NCBI GenBank assembly: GCA_937871635.1
Contig: CALMNS010000237.1
Coordinates: forward strand, 1-6,942
Source: an uncultured Solirubrobacter sp.
Lineage (GTDB): Bacteria > Actinomycetota > Thermoleophilia > Solirubrobacterales > Solirubrobacteraceae
Length of the DNA: 6,942 nt
Direction: 5' to 3'
Within the stretch, counting starts at the first letter, position 1. Each line of letters starts with the position of its first letter. Positions 6,272 through 6,942 of the stretch are shown here, one piece after another. The position numbers and the translations under genes were made by a program. The notes beneath the pieces were generated by a model that did not search any database, was not told where the DNA came from, and saw only the letters and a list, made by a program, of their open reading frames with translations.

Positions 6272-6712
6272 CTAGCGGGTGGTCATCAGCAGCGTCCCGG
6301 CGAGCAGCAGGACGATGGCGAGCCACCCCTGCGCGCCGAGCGGGTCGCGGTCCAGACCGAGCCACCCGAGGCGGTCGATCACCGCCGAGAGGATGAGCTG
6401 CATCGCCACCAGCGCGGCGGTCACGCCGCCGGCGCCGAGCGAGCGGACGGTGATCAGCGAGACCACGACGATCGCGGCACCCGCCACACCGCCGATCAGG
6501 TGCTCCGGCCGGAGCCCGGAGAGGCCGCGCAGCTCCCCCACATCGCCGGCGACGACGAGCAGGACCCCCACGATCACGGTGGAGAAGGCGAGCGAGAAGA
6601 ACGCCGCACCGAGATCGCCGGTCATCCGGGCGAGCAGGGCGTTGGCCGGCGGCTGGAAGGCGACGAGGCCCCCGACGATCAGCGTGGCGATGATGGCGGC
6701 CGCCTTGTCCAT
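6272..6712 (-). CDS. Small DMT-superfamily transporter, YdcZ/DUF606 family
   Basis: A 146-residue integral membrane protein matching the usual length of the YdcZ (DUF606) family, a half-sized branch of the drug/metabolite transporter superfamily. Five hydrophobic segments are visible at about 4-22, 34-55, 71-88, 93-113 and 127-144. Family marks are Q20 and N24 in FQPPAN, and a C-terminal half with MQLILSAVIDRLGWLG followed by a Pro-containing loop and a final helix. Substrates are mostly unknown. The ATG at 6712 is preceded by a G-rich GGGGGGAAG about 10 bases upstream. It is the first gene of the minus unit, so it may move the substrate or a product of the BKACE and GGT-like enzymes; the direction of transport cannot be told. 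It lies back to back with an EamA-type transporter of the same superfamily across a 60-bp gap. Confidence 0.87.
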   Translation of the reverse strand: MDKAAAIIATLIVGGLVAFQPPANALLARMTGDLGAAFFSLAFSTVIVGVLLVVAGDVGELRGLSGLRPEHLIGGVAGAAIVVVSLITVRSLGAGGVTAALVAMQLILSAVIDRLGWLGLDRDPLGAQGWLAIVLLLAGTLLMTTR

Positions 6713-6772
6713 CCCCGGACGCTTCCCCCCGGTCCGGCAGGTTCCTGCTCAGACCGATATACCGAGGGGCCC
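6713..6772. promoter_or_regulatory. Divergent promoter region between two transporter genes
   Basis: These 60 bases separate two genes pointing outward and are the only place in the window where two units can start. They hold the most AT-rich motif of the window, GATATACC at 6756-6763, which could supply a -10 element on either strand (TATACC forward, TATATC reverse). No convincing -35 is evident. A short perfect palindrome lies beside it at 6737-6748. Promoter activity is inferred from position and composition. Confidence 0.5.
6737..6748. repeat. 12-bp inverted repeat, possible operator
   Basis: GCAGG and CCTGC flank a TT spacer, forming a perfect 5-bp-armed inverted repeat in the divergent intergenic region, 7 bases left of the AT-rich motif. 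Position suggests an operator for a dimeric repressor serving both directions. The arms are short, so chance occurrence is quite possible, and no regulator gene is present in the window. Confidence 0.3.
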
Positions 6773-6942
6773 GTGGCGATCCTGCTGGCCATCGCGTCGG
6801 CCCTGCTCTGGGGCGGCGCCGACTTCCTCGGCGGGACCGCGGCGCGCCGGCTCGAGGTGCTCGTGGTCACCTTCGCCTCGCAGCTCGCCGGCCTCGCCGC
6901 GGTGCTCGCGCTGCTGGCGGCGACCGGGGAGCCGCTCAGCGC
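6773..6942 (+). CDS. EamA-family (DMT) transporter, N-terminal fragment cut by window edge
   Basis: The first 56 codons of a membrane protein that continues past the right edge. Residues 1-22 form a hydrophobic helix containing LLWGGADFLGG, the typical start of an EamA/DMT transporter in which the first helix carries a WG motif. After a short basic loop (AARRLE) comes a second hydrophobic segment at about 29-50. Full-length relatives have about 280-300 residues and ten helices, in two EamA halves. I choose GTG at 6773 because no in-frame start lies upstream in the gap and it begins exactly at the helix. GAGGGG sits only 3 bases before it, which is close for a Shine-Dalgarno; leaderless translation from the AT-rich motif is an alternative. 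Substrate unknown. Confidence 0.75.
   Translation, partial: MAILLAIASALLWGGADFLGGTAARRLEVLVVTFASQLAGLAAVLALLAATGEPLS

Noticed and set aside
3602..6396. Plus-strand open frames of 247-514 codons opposite the GGT-like and BKACE genes, and minus-strand frames within them.
   Set aside because: Composition is that of antisense shadows (Arg/Ala/Gly/Pro-rich), without recognisable domains; the minus-strand GGT-like and BKACE genes are unmistakable.
1..6942. RNA genes, CRISPR arrays, insertion sequences, attachment sites, riboswitches.
   Set aside because: No tRNA-like or rRNA segments, spaced repeats, transposase motifs or long structured leaders were seen; coding sequence fills nearly the whole window.

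Overview
This is a very GC-rich window (roughly 70% G+C by eye) with almost no intergenic DNA. Third codon positions are strongly G/C-biased, GTG starts occur, and there are long spurious open frames opposite the real genes. This suggests a high-GC soil-type bacterium, most likely an actinobacterium (possibly Thermoleophilia/Solirubrobacter-like, an inference from style only). There is no rRNA, tRNA, CRISPR array, insertion sequence or phage gene, and no stretch over 300 bases lacks a gene.

Layout. Bases 2-3496 hold a tightly packed plus-strand unit: the 3' part of a CoxE-type VWA protein, a small cupin, a succinate-semialdehyde-dehydrogenase-like aldehyde dehydrogenase, and a cyclase-family (isatin hydrolase/KynB superfamily) metal hydrolase. 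Junctions are an ATGA overlap, a 21-bp gap with a good Shine-Dalgarno, and an 8-bp overlap. Bases 3507-6712 hold a minus-strand unit transcribed toward it: a YdcZ/DUF606 small DMT transporter, a BKACE (DUF849, beta-keto acid cleavage) enzyme, and a cytosolic gamma-glutamyltransferase-like Ntn hydrolase. Gaps are 43 and 40 bp. The two units converge with 10 bp between stop codons, inside an imperfect hairpin. A 60-bp divergent intergenic region at 6713-6772 separates the minus unit from an EamA-family transporter that runs off the right edge.

How the genes may work together (inference). CoxE proteins normally accompany molybdenum hydroxylases of the CO dehydrogenase/xanthine dehydrogenase family. 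With a cyclase-family hydrolase, a semialdehyde dehydrogenase, a GGT-fold hydrolase whose gamma-glutamyl contacts look lost, and a BKACE enzyme, the window reads as part of a catabolic locus for an unidentified carboxylated, probably nitrogen-containing or amide/lactam-type compound. Hydroxylation and hydrolytic opening would be followed by oxidation of a semialdehyde and acetyl-CoA-dependent cleavage of a beta-keto acid. Every family is known; the combination and the substrate are what is unassigned. No regulator is encoded in the window.
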